A stretch of 64,000 nt of DNA from JAVJUS01 sp040220455. GTDB taxonomy: Bacteria > Pseudomonadota > Alphaproteobacteria > DSM-16000 > Inquilinaceae. The notes below the pieces were generated by a model. That model was given only the letters and a program-made list of their open reading frames with translations, searched no databases and had not been told where the DNA came from. The position numbers and the translations under genes were made by a program. Shown here in pieces: positions 16,081 to 24,533 of this stretch. The stretch covers positions 62,001 through 126,000 of the forward strand of contig JAVJUS010000044.1 in assembly GCA_040220455.1 (NCBI GenBank), read 5' to 3'. The stretch's first letter is position 1. Each line of letters opens with the position of its first letter.

Positions 16081-17004
16081 TCACGTGTCCAGGTTCTTCG
16101 CCACCGCGCGGATCAGGAAGATCGCGACGATATTGGCGAGGATGATGGCGATCACGCCGCCCGCCGACGCCCCGCCGACATCGAAGTCCAGCAAGGCGCG
16201 GATGTAGATCAAGTAGGCGAGGTTGGTCGAGGCGAGCCCGGGGCCGCCGGAGGTCGTCACCAGGATCTCGGCGAAGATGGTCAGGAAGAAGATCGTCTCG
16301 ATCATCACCACGACGCTGATCGCCCGGCCCAGATGCGGCAGGATGATGTACCAGAACATCTGGATCGGGTTGGCGCCGTCGATGATGGCGGCCTCCTGCT
16401 GCTCCTGGTCGAGCGACTGGATCGCGGTCAGCAGGATCAGCAGCGCGAAGGGCAGCCATTGCCATGACACGATCATGATGATCGAGAACAGCGGCAGGTC
16501 GGCGAACCAGTCGATCCGCCCGACCCCCAGCACCGAGTTCGTGATCCAGGCGAAGAGCCCGTTCACCGGGTGCATCAGCATGTTCTTCCAGATCAGCGCC
16601 GAGACCGTCGGCATGACGAAGAACGGCGCGATCACCAACAGTCGCGCGATGCTGCGGCCCGGGAAATGGGCATTGTAGAGCGTCGCCAGGATGGTGCCGA
16701 AGCCGACCGTGATCGCCAGCACCGATCCCACCAGGATCAGCGTGTTGAGCATCGCCGTCCACAGCGCCGGGTCGGTCAGCAGGAACTCGTAGTTCTGAAA
16801 GCCGACGAATCCGCGCAGGTGCGGCGTGATCAGGTTGTAGCGCTGGAACGAGAACCAGATGGTCATGCCCAGCGGCACGAGCATCCACAACAGGAGCACG
16901 ATGACCGACGGGGCGACAAGGGGCAGCGTGTTCACGGTGCGCCGACCGCCATGGCGGCGTTCGGCTGCGCGGGGCTCCGCGGCGGTGGTCGCGGTCATCG
17001 CCAT
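16081..17004 (-). CDS. Polyol/sugar ABC transporter permease (SmoF/MalF type)
   Basis: 307 residues. A short basic N-terminus (ERRHGGRR) is followed by about six membrane helices. The EAA loop is QQEAAIIDGANPIQMFWYIILPHLG, followed by TTSGGPGLASTNLAYLIY. The NLITPHLRGFVGFQNYEFLL stretch is typical of the SmoF/MtlF polyol group. It forms the channel with the next permease. A strong GC hairpin separates it from the upstream binding-protein gene. Confidence 0.88.
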   Translation of the reverse strand: MAMTATTAAEPRAAERRHGGRRTVNTLPLVAPSVIVLLLWMLVPLGMTIWFSFQRYNLITPHLRGFVGFQNYEFLLTDPALWTAMLNTLILVGSVLAITVGFGTILATLYNAHFPGRSIARLLVIAPFFVMPTVSALIWKNMLMHPVNGLFAWITNSVLGVGRIDWFADLPLFSIIMIVSWQWLPFALLILLTAIQSLDQEQQEAAIIDGANPIQMFWYIILPHLGRAISVVVMIETIFFLTIFAEILVTTSGGPGLASTNLAYLIYIRALLDFDVGGASAGGVIAIILANIVAIFLIRAVAKNLDT

Positions 17005-17117
17005 TCTGTCCCGGGGTTGGCGACACGGCCCGTCAGGCCGGAAGCGCGGTCACGGGGAAGTAGGCCCACGCCCTCGCTCGGGCAGGGCCCCCATCGAGCG
17101 GTCGACGGCGCGGGATC

Positions 17118-17146
17118 CCGGGCGAGGCGTCGCGCGCCCCGCCCGG
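17118..17146 (-). promoter_or_regulatory. Intercistronic hairpin between binding-protein and permease genes
   Basis: CCGGGCG (17118-17124) pairs with CGCCCGG (17140-17146), and an inner GGCG/CGCC extends the stem to about 11 pairs. It lies 15 bases after the binding-protein stop. Hairpins here usually protect the upstream mRNA so that the receptor is made in excess of the membrane subunits; that role is inferred. Confidence 0.5.
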
Positions 17147-17160
17147 CTCCGCTCACCGCG

Positions 17161-18471
17161 TCACTCGATGTAGCCGGCCTGGCGCATGGTGCGCTCGACC
17201 GAGGACTGCGCGGACGCCAGCGCCTCGTCGACGCTCTGGTTGCCCGCGAGCGCCGCGGCGACGAGCTGGCCCACCTGGGTGCCGATCGCCTGGAACTCGG
17301 GGATGGCGACGAACTGGACGCCCGTGTAGGGCACCGGCTCGCAGGTCGGATCCGCCGGGTCCGCGGCCAGGATGGCGTCGATCACGAATTGCGCGAACGG
17401 CGCTTCCTCGATATAGGCCTCGGTCTCGTAGGTCGACCGGCGCGTGCCCGGAGGCGCGGAGACCCAGCCCTCGGACTCGCCGACGAGCTGGACGTACTCC
17501 TTGGACGTCGACCAGGCCAGGAACTCCTTGGCCGCCTCGACCTTGGTGGACGACGACGGGATGCCGAGCGCCCAGGCCCAGGCCCAGCCGGCGCCCTTGT
17601 CGCAAGACGCCGTGGGCGCGTTGGTGAAGCCGGTGGTGTCGGCGACCATGCTCTCGGACGGGTTGAAGATGTACCCGGCAGCCGAGGTCGCGTCGACCCA
17701 CATGGCGCACTTGCCCGACGCGAACAGCGCTCGGTTCTCGTTGTGGCCGTTGGTGCTGGCGCCCGGCGGGCCGTAGTTGCCCTCCAGGTCGACATAGAAC
17801 GAGACGGCCTCGTGCCAGGCCTCGCTGTCGAGCTGGGGCTGCCAGTCCATGTCGAACCAGCGGCCGCCGAAGGTGTTCACCAGCGTGCTGACATAGGCCA
17901 TGTTCTCGCCCCAGCCCGGCTTGCCGCGCAGGCAGATGCCGTACTGCTCGTTCGCCGGGTCGTGGAGCGTCTCGGCGAACTCCGCGATCTGGTCGTAGGT
18001 CGGTTTGTCCGGCATCGTCAGGCCGGCTTCCTCGAACAGATCCGTGCGGTAGAAGGTGAACGAGCTCTCGGCGTAGAACGGCACCGCGTACATCGTGCCG
18101 TCGGCCGACAGGCTGTTGCGGACCGGCGCGAAGATGTCCTCGTAGTCGTACTCCTCGCCCAGGTCGTCGACCGGCTCCAGCCAGCCCTGGGCCCCCCAGA
18201 TCGGCGTCTCGTAGGCGCCGATGGTGATGATGTCGAACTGGCCGCCGCCGGTCGCGATGTCCGTCGTGACGCGCTGGCGCAGCACGTTCTCCTCCAGGAT
18301 CACCCACTCCAGCTCGTGGCCGGTCGCCTCCTCCCACTGCGAGGAGAGCTTCTGCATGATGATCATGTCGGAGTTGTTGACCGTCGCGATGGTCAGCGTC
18401 TCGGCCTGGGCCATCGCCGTCGTGGCGAGCAGGCCGGCCGTGAACGCGGTCGCAGAGCGCAGGTAACGCAT
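17161..18471 (-). CDS. Polyol/sugar ABC transporter substrate-binding protein (SmoE-like)
   Basis: 436-residue periplasmic receptor. The signal peptide MRYLRSATAFTAGLLA ends at AMAQA, then ETLTIATVNNSDMIIMQKL, WEEATGHELEWVILEENVLRQ and QFDIITIGAYETPIWG, the last diagnostic of the sorbitol/mannitol-binding group. The start at 18471 is supported by GGGAGGA nine bases upstream. First structural gene of the operon; its promoter and probable operator lie 100-150 bases upstream. Cysteines in the mature part (GICLRGKPG, NAPTASCDKG) could form a disulfide. Confidence 0.9.
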   Translation of the reverse strand: MRYLRSATAFTAGLLATTAMAQAETLTIATVNNSDMIIMQKLSSQWEEATGHELEWVILEENVLRQRVTTDIATGGGQFDIITIGAYETPIWGAQGWLEPVDDLGEEYDYEDIFAPVRNSLSADGTMYAVPFYAESSFTFYRTDLFEEAGLTMPDKPTYDQIAEFAETLHDPANEQYGICLRGKPGWGENMAYVSTLVNTFGGRWFDMDWQPQLDSEAWHEAVSFYVDLEGNYGPPGASTNGHNENRALFASGKCAMWVDATSAAGYIFNPSESMVADTTGFTNAPTASCDKGAGWAWAWALGIPSSSTKVEAAKEFLAWSTSKEYVQLVGESEGWVSAPPGTRRSTYETEAYIEEAPFAQFVIDAILAADPADPTCEPVPYTGVQFVAIPEFQAIGTQVGQLVAAALAGNQSVDEALASAQSSVERTMRQAGYIE

Positions 18472-18845
18472 GAGCTTGTTCCTCCCGTGGGTCGTTGCCC
18501 GGCTGGGGGCTGGATCGGCGCCCGGCCCGACGCGCCGGCGACGCCTTCGCTCGGTTGGCCGAAATGAGCGAATGCCCCATTCGTGAGCGGATGATCGCAT
18601 AGCCCGTCGTGATGTCAACGACCAAGATCGACCGGCCGGGGATCCCGGCCCGCCTCGCCGCCTCGATCGCCACCCGGCGGTTCCGCCATCAGGTAATCTA
18701 ATTTCCGTGTCGCCTACAGCATTAATCCATGTCAAAACTTCTCGGGATTACGGCTGTCAGCGCATCAAAATTTCACTACGAGTATGAGCGTTCGCGATCC
18801 GGGCCAAGGCGCGCCGGTCATCGGCGTCGTGCGATGGGGGCCGAG
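18472..18845 (-). promoter_or_regulatory. Control region of the polyol operon, with promoter and operator
   Basis: On the minus strand a perfect -35 TTGACA (18618-18613) and a -10 GATCAT (18596-18591) are 16 bases apart. Immediately downstream, over the expected start point, is the palindrome CGAATG-CCC-CATTCG at 18569-18583 (six-base arms, three-base spacer), flanked by two TGAGCG direct repeats (18565-18570 and 18584-18589). This is where a SorC-family regulator would block or control initiation. The region also contains an AT-rich patch near 18700-18780 whose role is unclear. Confidence 0.6.
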
Positions 18846-19850
18846 CTATCGCGTGTCGAGCAACGACTGCGCCGTCGCTTCGTCGGTGATCAGGCCGGAG
18901 ACCAGCCGGCCGACGAGGGCCGCGCGGATCGCCTCGCGCTTGCCGGGGCCGGCGGCGACGGCGATCGTGGTCCGGGTCGTCGAGGGCTCGAGCGGCGCGG
19001 AGAGCGCACGCCGGATCAAGGGCGTATCGATCAGCGCCCCCTCGGCGTCGAAGGCGCGACCGTGGATCTCCCCGGCCGCGCCGCCGTCGAACAGCTCCTG
19101 CATCTCCGACTCGGTCACGAAGCCGTCGCGATAGACCGGGGCGGTCCAGCTGATCTCGCCGACGCCGACCATGGCGACCCGCGCCTCCGCGCTCATGGCG
19201 AACAGGCGGCCCACCGACATCTGGGAGATCAGCCGGTCGCGGTTCTCGACCGTGTCCGCGTAGATCGGCATGGGCAGCGGGAAACAGGCCGCGCCGACCC
19301 GGTCCGACAGGCGCATGACCACGTCATAGGGGCTCGACCGGCCCTGGGGCGTGAGGGTGCCGACCATCGAGACGATGCGGTGCTGCGGCCGGTCCATGCT
19401 CGATACCTGGCGCACGCTCGCGCGCAGCGTCCGCCCGGAGCCGACCGCCAGCGTCAGCGGCGCCTTCTGGGCGAGCCACGCCTCGATGCGCTCGGCCGCG
19501 GCGACCGCGAGCCCGCCGAGGGCGAAAGGATCGGCGGGATCGCTGGGCACCACTTCGCAGTAATCCAGCCCGTAGACCTTCTGGACCGCGTCGGCGAGCG
19601 CGAAGCAGGCGCTGATGGGGTGGTCGATGCGGAACTTGATCAGCCCCTCGGCGGCCGCCAGCGCGATGAGGCGCTGGGCACCCTGGCGCGAAGTGTTCAG
19701 CTTCGCGGCGATCTCGTCCTGCGTGTTGCCGCCGATGTAGTAGAGCCAGGCCGCGCGCGCGGCGAGCTCCAGCCGCCGGCCCTGCCGATCGGTGGGTGCT
19801 TGTCGGTCCGGGGCGGCCGCGCGGCCGCGATCGTCGGCGTCTGGCGTCAT
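18846..19850 (-). CDS. SorC-family sugar-binding transcriptional regulator
   Basis: 334 residues. An N-terminal helix-turn-helix (about 38-66: GGNTQDEIAAKLNTSRQGAQ) is followed by the SorC/DeoR phosphosugar-sensing domain, with LTLAVGSGRTL, HRIVSMVGTL and MVGVGEISW-type strands. SorC proteins sense a phosphorylated or free sugar/polyol and control the neighbouring catabolic operon. It is on the same strand, directly upstream of the binding-protein gene, and should act on the palindrome at 18569. No strong ribosome site precedes the ATG at 19850, so the true start may differ by a few codons. Confidence 0.85.
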   Translation of the reverse strand: MTPDADDRGRAAAPDRQAPTDRQGRRLELAARAAWLYYIGGNTQDEIAAKLNTSRQGAQRLIALAAAEGLIKFRIDHPISACFALADAVQKVYGLDYCEVVPSDPADPFALGGLAVAAAERIEAWLAQKAPLTLAVGSGRTLRASVRQVSSMDRPQHRIVSMVGTLTPQGRSSPYDVVMRLSDRVGAACFPLPMPIYADTVENRDRLISQMSVGRLFAMSAEARVAMVGVGEISWTAPVYRDGFVTESEMQELFDGGAAGEIHGRAFDAEGALIDTPLIRRALSAPLEPSTTRTTIAVAAGPGKREAIRAALVGRLVSGLITDEATAQSLLDTR

Positions 19851-19929
19851 GCGCGATCTTGGACTTGGTTCGCCGACAGGCTAAGCCGGCCGCTCCGATC
19901 GGGCAATTGCCAAAGGGCCGGGCAAATAC

Positions 19930-19944
19930 TTGTGCGCCGCACAA
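19930..19944. promoter_or_regulatory. Palindrome upstream of the SorC gene
   Basis: TTGTGC-GCC-GCACAA, perfect six-base arms with a three-base spacer, 80 bases upstream of the SorC start and 43 bases downstream of the coaD stop. It has the same arm and spacer lengths as the operator at 18569 but a different sequence. It could be an autoregulatory site or part of the coaD 3' end. Confidence 0.35.
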
Positions 19945-19986
19945 CGGGTCCGGCCGAGGCCGACCCTGCGGCCGCCGCGGCGCCGG

Positions 19987-20532
19987 TCAGTCGGCCGCGC
20001 CGCTGCGCGTCTCGAGCGCGAAGCGGTGGGACAGGCGTTCGGCGACGCGCGGGCTGACGAAATGGCTGATATCGCCGCCCAGCCGCCCGATCTCCTTGAC
20101 GAAACGCGAGGAGATGAACTGGTTGCGGTCCGAGGCCATCAGGAACGCCGTTTCGATGTTCGGCTCGATCTTCGCGTTCATGCCCGCCATCTGGAACTCG
20201 TACTCGAAGTCCGAGACGGCGCGCAGGCCGCGGATGATCATCGAGGCCCCGACCTCCTGGGCGAAGTGCATCAGCAGGTTGTCGAAGGCGCGCACGTCGA
20301 TCGGCAGCCCGCGCTCCACCAGGGGCGCGACCTCGGCCCGGACGAGCTCGACCCGCTCGCCCGTCGAGAACATGGGCCCCTTCCCGGCATTGCGCGCGAC
20401 GGCCACGATCAGCCGGTCGCACAGCCGCTTGCCCCGGACGATGATGTCCAGATGGCCGTTGGTGATCGGGTCGAACGTGCCCGGATAGACGCCGATCCGC
20501 TCGGCGCGGCGGGGGTCGGTGTCCGCGCTCAT
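19987..20532 (-). CDS. coaD: Phosphopantetheine adenylyltransferase
   Basis: 181-residue cytoplasmic nucleotidyltransferase for the penultimate step of coenzyme A synthesis, transferring AMP from ATP to 4'-phosphopantetheine. Motifs: GVYPGTFDPITNGHLDII with the TxxH ATP site, FDNLL, IIRGLRAVSDFEYEFQMAGMN, and the ISSRFVKEIGRLGGDIS ending that binds the adenylyl moiety. A 15-residue C-terminal tail follows. It starts 15 bases after gyrA and is probably co-transcribed with it, a pairing common in alphaproteobacteria. Confidence 0.97.
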   Translation of the reverse strand: MSADTDPRRAERIGVYPGTFDPITNGHLDIIVRGKRLCDRLIVAVARNAGKGPMFSTGERVELVRAEVAPLVERGLPIDVRAFDNLLMHFAQEVGASMIIRGLRAVSDFEYEFQMAGMNAKIEPNIETAFLMASDRNQFISSRFVKEIGRLGGDISHFVSPRVAERLSHRFALETRSGAAD

Positions 20533-20547
20533 CCTCAGGCGGGCTCC

Positions 20548-23397
20548 TCAGTCCTCGGCGCCGGCGTCGCCGGCCGTGTCCGTGTCGCCCTCCCCGGTGG
20601 CGCCACCTTCGGCGTCGCCCGGGCCTGCCTCGGGCGCGCCGTCGCCCTCCGCCTCGTCGCCCTCCGCCTCTTCGGCCGGCACCGTCGCCACCGAGACCAC
20701 GCGCTCGCCGCCCGCGACACGGAAGACGGTCACGCCCATGGTCTTGCGCGCGGCGACGCGGACGTCGGAGACCGGGCATCGCATGACCTGGCCGGCATTC
20801 GTCGCCAGCACGATCTGGGCAGCCGGGTCGACCGGGAAGCAGGCGGCGACGGCGGAGTTCCGGTCGCCCATCTCCATGCCCCAGATGCCCTTCCCGCCCC
20901 GGCTCGTCACCCGGTAGCCATAGGCCGAGGAGAGCTTGCCGAAGCCTTCCTCGCTGATCGTCAGGATGAACTCCTCGGCCGCGGCCATGGCCTGGACGTC
21001 CTCCGCCGACAGCTCGATCGCCGCCATCTCCGTCTGGTCGGCGCCGTCGCTCTCTTCCCCTTCGGCCTTGCGTTGGGCGTTGGCGATCTTGAGATAGGCC
21101 GACCGGACATCCGGCGTCGCCGTCAGGTGGCGCAGCATGGACATGGAGATCACCCGGTCGCCCTTGCCCAGGCGGATGCCGCGCACGCCGGTCGAGGTGC
21201 GGCCGGAGAAGACGCGCACCTCCTCCACGGGGAAGCGGATGCACAGGCCCTTATGGGTCGCCAGCAGGACGTCCTGGTCCTCCTGGCAGACCCGCACGGA
21301 GATCAGCCGGTCGCCCTCGTCGAGCTTCATGGCGATCTTGCCGTTGCGGTTGATCGTCTTGAAGTCGGAGAGCTTGTTGCGCCGCACGCCGCCGCTCGCC
21401 GTGGCGAACATGACATGCATGGAGTCCCAGTCGGTCTCGTCCTCGGGCAGCGGCAGGACGGCGGTGATCGTCTCGTCCGGCTGGAGCGGCAGCAGGTTGA
21501 CCAGCGCCTTGCCGCGCGACTGCGGCGTGCCGACCGGCAGGCGCCAGACCTTCATGCGATAGGCGATGCCGCGCGAGGAGAAGAACAGCACCGGCGTGTG
21601 CGTGTTGGCGATGAACAGCTCGGTGACGAAGTCCTCTTCCCGGGTCGCCATGCCCGACCGGCCCTTGCCGCCGCGCTTCTGGGCCCGGTAGGTGGACAGC
21701 GGCACGCGCTTGACGTAGCCGCGGTTGGAGACCGTGACGACCATGTCCTCGCGCTGAATCAGGTCCTCGATGTCGGTCTCGAACTCGCTTTCCTCGATCT
21801 CCGTGCGCCGCGGCGTGCCGAAGCGTTCCTTGATGTCGATCAGTTCGTCGCGGAGGATCGCCAGCAGCTTCTCGCGGCTCGACAGGATCTCCAGGTATTC
21901 CTTGATCTTGCCGACCAGCTCCTCGAGATCGTTGCCGATCTTCTCGCGCTCCAGGCCGGTCAGCCGGTGCAGGCGCAGGTCCAGGATCGCCTTGGCCTGG
22001 GCCTCGGAGAGCCGATAGGTCTCGCCCTCCAGCAGCGGCCGGTCGGGCTCGTCGACGAGGCGGATCAGCGGCGCCACATCCGCGGCCGGCCAAGCCCTTG
22101 CGAGCAATTGTTCGCGCGCCGTCTGCGGATCGGGCGCGTGGCGGATGAGCGCGATCACCTCGTCGATGTTGGCCACGGCGACGGCCAGGCCGATCAAGGT
22201 GTGCGCCCGCTCCCGCGCGCGGGACAGCTCGTACCGGGTGCGCCGGTCGATGACGTCCTCGCGGAAGCGCAGGAACGCCTCGAGGACCTGGCGCAGGTTC
22301 AGCAGGTCCGGCCGCCCGCCGTCGAGCGCCAGCATGTTGACGCCGAAGGAGGTCTGCAGCGGCGTGTAGCGGAAGAGCTGGTTGAGCACCACGTCGGCGA
22401 CCGCGTCGCGCTTGAGCTCGATGACCACGCGCACGCCGTCACGGTCGCTCTCGTCGCGCAGGTCGGAGATGCCCTCGACCGTCTTTTCCTGGACGACCTC
22501 GGCGATCCGCTCGATCAGCTTGGCCTTGTTCACCTGGTACGGGATCTCGGAGACGATGATCGCCTCGCGATCCTTGCCGCGCGGCTCGATAAGCGTGCGG
22601 GCGCGCATGACCACCGAGCCGCGGCCGGTGGTGTAGGCCGAGCGGATGCCGGTCCGGCCCAGGATCAGCCCGCCGGTCGGGAAGTCGGGACCCGGCATGT
22701 GCTCCATCAGCGCCTCGATGGAGGTCGTCGGGTCGTCGATCAGCGCGCAGCAGGCGTCGATCACCTCGCCCAGATTGTGGGTCGGGATGTTGGTCGCCAT
22801 GCCCACGGCGATGCCGCCGGCGCCGTTGACCAGCAGGTTCGGGAACCGCGCCGGCAGGACCACCGGCTCCTCGGTGGTCTCGTCGTAGTTGGCCTGGAAG
22901 TCGACGGTGTCCTTGTCGATATCTTCCAGCATCGCCTCGGCGGCCTTGGACAGGCGCGCCTCGGTGTACCGCATCGCCGCCGGCGGATCGCCGTCCATCG
23001 AGCCGAAGTTGCCCTGGCCGTCGATCAGCTTCAGGCGCATGGAGAAGTCCTGCGCCATGCGCACCATGGCGTCGTAGATCGCCTGGTCGCCGTGCGGGTG
23101 GTACTTTCCCATCACGTCGCCGACGATGCGCGCGGACTTCTTGAACGGCTTCGACGAATCGTAGCCGTTCTCCTTCATGGCGTAGAGGATGCGCCGGTGG
23201 ACCGGCTTGAGGCCGTCGCGCGCGTCGGGCAGCGCGCGGCTGACGATCACGCTCATCGCGTAGTCGAGGTAGGAGCGGCGCATCTCCTCCTCGAGGGCGA
23301 CGGGGGCGATGTCGGTGTCGCGCGGAGGTGTCGGGTCGGCCAACGCAGGAACCGCCTTTTCCAGGGATTGCCGCACCGGGGCGTAAGCCCCGTTCAT
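20548..23397 (-). CDS. gyrA: DNA gyrase subunit A
   Basis: 949-residue breakage-reunion subunit of the type II topoisomerase that introduces negative supercoils with GyrB. Catalytic Tyr144 is in AAMRYTEARL, the GyrA box QKRGGKG is in the C-terminal beta-pinwheel domain, and a 40-residue acidic Glu/Asp/Gly tail ends the protein. In the quinolone-resistance region the sequence is HPHGDQAIYDAMVRMAQ: the position of E. coli Ser83 is Gln105, while the Asp87 equivalent (Asp109) is kept. Start uncertain: the ATG has no ribosome site, and GGGGC/GCCCC around codons 3-7 could form a hairpin; a GTG at codon 8 or a TTG at codon 19 is possible. Confidence 0.97.
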   Translation of the reverse strand: MNGAYAPVRQSLEKAVPALADPTPPRDTDIAPVALEEEMRRSYLDYAMSVIVSRALPDARDGLKPVHRRILYAMKENGYDSSKPFKKSARIVGDVMGKYHPHGDQAIYDAMVRMAQDFSMRLKLIDGQGNFGSMDGDPPAAMRYTEARLSKAAEAMLEDIDKDTVDFQANYDETTEEPVVLPARFPNLLVNGAGGIAVGMATNIPTHNLGEVIDACCALIDDPTTSIEALMEHMPGPDFPTGGLILGRTGIRSAYTTGRGSVVMRARTLIEPRGKDREAIIVSEIPYQVNKAKLIERIAEVVQEKTVEGISDLRDESDRDGVRVVIELKRDAVADVVLNQLFRYTPLQTSFGVNMLALDGGRPDLLNLRQVLEAFLRFREDVIDRRTRYELSRARERAHTLIGLAVAVANIDEVIALIRHAPDPQTAREQLLARAWPAADVAPLIRLVDEPDRPLLEGETYRLSEAQAKAILDLRLHRLTGLEREKIGNDLEELVGKIKEYLEILSSREKLLAILRDELIDIKERFGTPRRTEIEESEFETDIEDLIQREDMVVTVSNRGYVKRVPLSTYRAQKRGGKGRSGMATREEDFVTELFIANTHTPVLFFSSRGIAYRMKVWRLPVGTPQSRGKALVNLLPLQPDETITAVLPLPEDETDWDSMHVMFATASGGVRRNKLSDFKTINRNGKIAMKLDEGDRLISVRVCQEDQDVLLATHKGLCIRFPVEEVRVFSGRTSTGVRGIRLGKGDRVISMSMLRHLTATPDVRSAYLKIANAQRKAEGEESDGADQTEMAAIELSAEDVQAMAAAEEFILTISEEGFGKLSSAYGYRVTSRGGKGIWGMEMGDRNSAVAACFPVDPAAQIVLATNAGQVMRCPVSDVRVAARKTMGVTVFRVAGGERVVSVATVPAEEAEGDEAEGDGAPEAGPGDAEGGATGEGDTDTAGDAGAED

Positions 23398-23575
23398 ACC
23401 GTCGCGACGCTAGCACTTATCGCAGATGCGAACAACGCGGGCGCACGCGGGCGCGAAGACCGGCCGGGAGCCCCGAATCCGCGGCTTGCGCGCGGCGCCC
23501 GGCGCGCCAACCTTTCGGGAGGTCGCCGGGCCTGAGTCGGCGACCGCGCGCCGGAACCGTCCGTCTCGACCGGCG

Positions 23576-23618
23576 TTGTAGCCACGGCCTTGTAGCCACG
23601 GCCTTGTAGCCCTTGTCC
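23576..23618. repeat. 14-base tandem repeat
   Basis: TTGTAGCCACGGCC occurs twice head to tail (23576-23589, 23590-23603), followed by a partial third copy that runs into the proposed TTG start of the next gene. This is a likely slippage-prone tract in the leader. Confidence 0.7.
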
Positions 23619-24494
23619 CGAACCGTACCGGTCCAGACCGACAGTCCCGTGCCCGAGTCCCGCTCACACCCCTCCCCGGCCCGTCATGGCGCCGAACCGG
23701 ATACGCCGGAGGATCCGGCCAGGCTCGGGGACGCCCCGTTCGAGGAGTCGGCCGCCGACCCGGACGCCGCCCGGCCATCGGACCCGTCGGATTTCGAGGG
23801 CGCGGACAGACCGGCGCTCTGGATCGGCCGTCGCACGGTGCGGGCCGGCGCGATGCTGGCGGTCGTGCTCGTCGTGGCGCTGGTCTGGTGGCGCTCGCCG
23901 ATCCGCGAGGCGACGGATCTCGGCACCGCGCTCGATTGGGCGCGGTCGCTTGCCGAGCACCCCTTCGCCTCGGGATACATGATCGCCGCCTATGTCCTGG
24001 GCGGATTCCTGGTCTTTCCGGTGACGGTCCTGACCGCGGTGACGGGCATCCTCTTCGGCTTCGTGCCCGGCGTGCTGATCGCGCTGGCCGGCATGATGAC
24101 GAGCGCGCTCGTCCTCTACGGCGTCGGCGCCGGGCTCGGGGGGCCGATGCTGCGGGTCGCGGGCCCCCGGATCCAGGGCGTCAGCCGCCGCCTCGCCGAT
24201 CGCGGCGTGATCACCATCGCGCTCATCCGCCAGGTGCCGATCGCGCCGTTCAGCCTGATCAGCCTGGCCGCCGGCGCCTCGCACATCCGCCTGCGCGACT
24301 ATCTCCTCGGTACGTTCTTCGGCATGGGGCCGGGCGTCGTCGTGATCACCCTGTTCGGCGACGCGATCGAGAGCGCGCTGACGTCCCCCACGCCGGGCCG
24401 GGTCGGCCTGCTCTTCGCCACGGGCTCGGCCATCGTCCTGACCGGCTGGGCGGTCCACGTCGTCTTCGCCCGCCTGCGCCGCCGCCGGGCATAG
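23613..24494 (+). CDS. TVP38/TMEM64 (VTT-domain) membrane protein
   Basis: About 293 residues. Residues 1-70 are a polar Pro/Asp-rich cytoplasmic stretch, then a membrane helix (AMLAVVLVVALVWW). The VTT domain follows, with FPVTVLTAVTGILFGFVPG, re-entrant-type Gly-rich segments and IALIRQVPIAPFSLISLAAGAS, then a final helix before RLRRRRA. The family (DedA/VTT relatives) is linked to lipid scrambling or membrane homeostasis; the role in bacteria is mostly unproven. Start is uncertain: TTG at 23613 or GTG at 23649. The long N-terminal polar extension is unusual and may be partly untranslated. Confidence 0.82.
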   Translation: MSRTVPVQTDSPVPESRSHPSPARHGAEPDTPEDPARLGDAPFEESAADPDAARPSDPSDFEGADRPALWIGRRTVRAGAMLAVVLVVALVWWRSPIREATDLGTALDWARSLAEHPFASGYMIAAYVLGGFLVFPVTVLTAVTGILFGFVPGVLIALAGMMTSALVLYGVGAGLGGPMLRVAGPRIQGVSRRLADRGVITIALIRQVPIAPFSLISLAAGASHIRLRDYLLGTFFGMGPGVVVITLFGDAIESALTSPTPGRVGLLFATGSAIVLTGWAVHVVFARLRRRRA

Positions 24495-24533
24495 CCGCCG
24501 GCGCGCGCATCCGCCGGGGGACGCCCGGCCGCG

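Noticed and set aside
19930..23535. Very long open frame antisense to gyrA and coaD
   Set aside because: It lies opposite two certain housekeeping genes; its protein is a His/Asp/Arg-rich artefact of high GC and reverse-strand codon bias.
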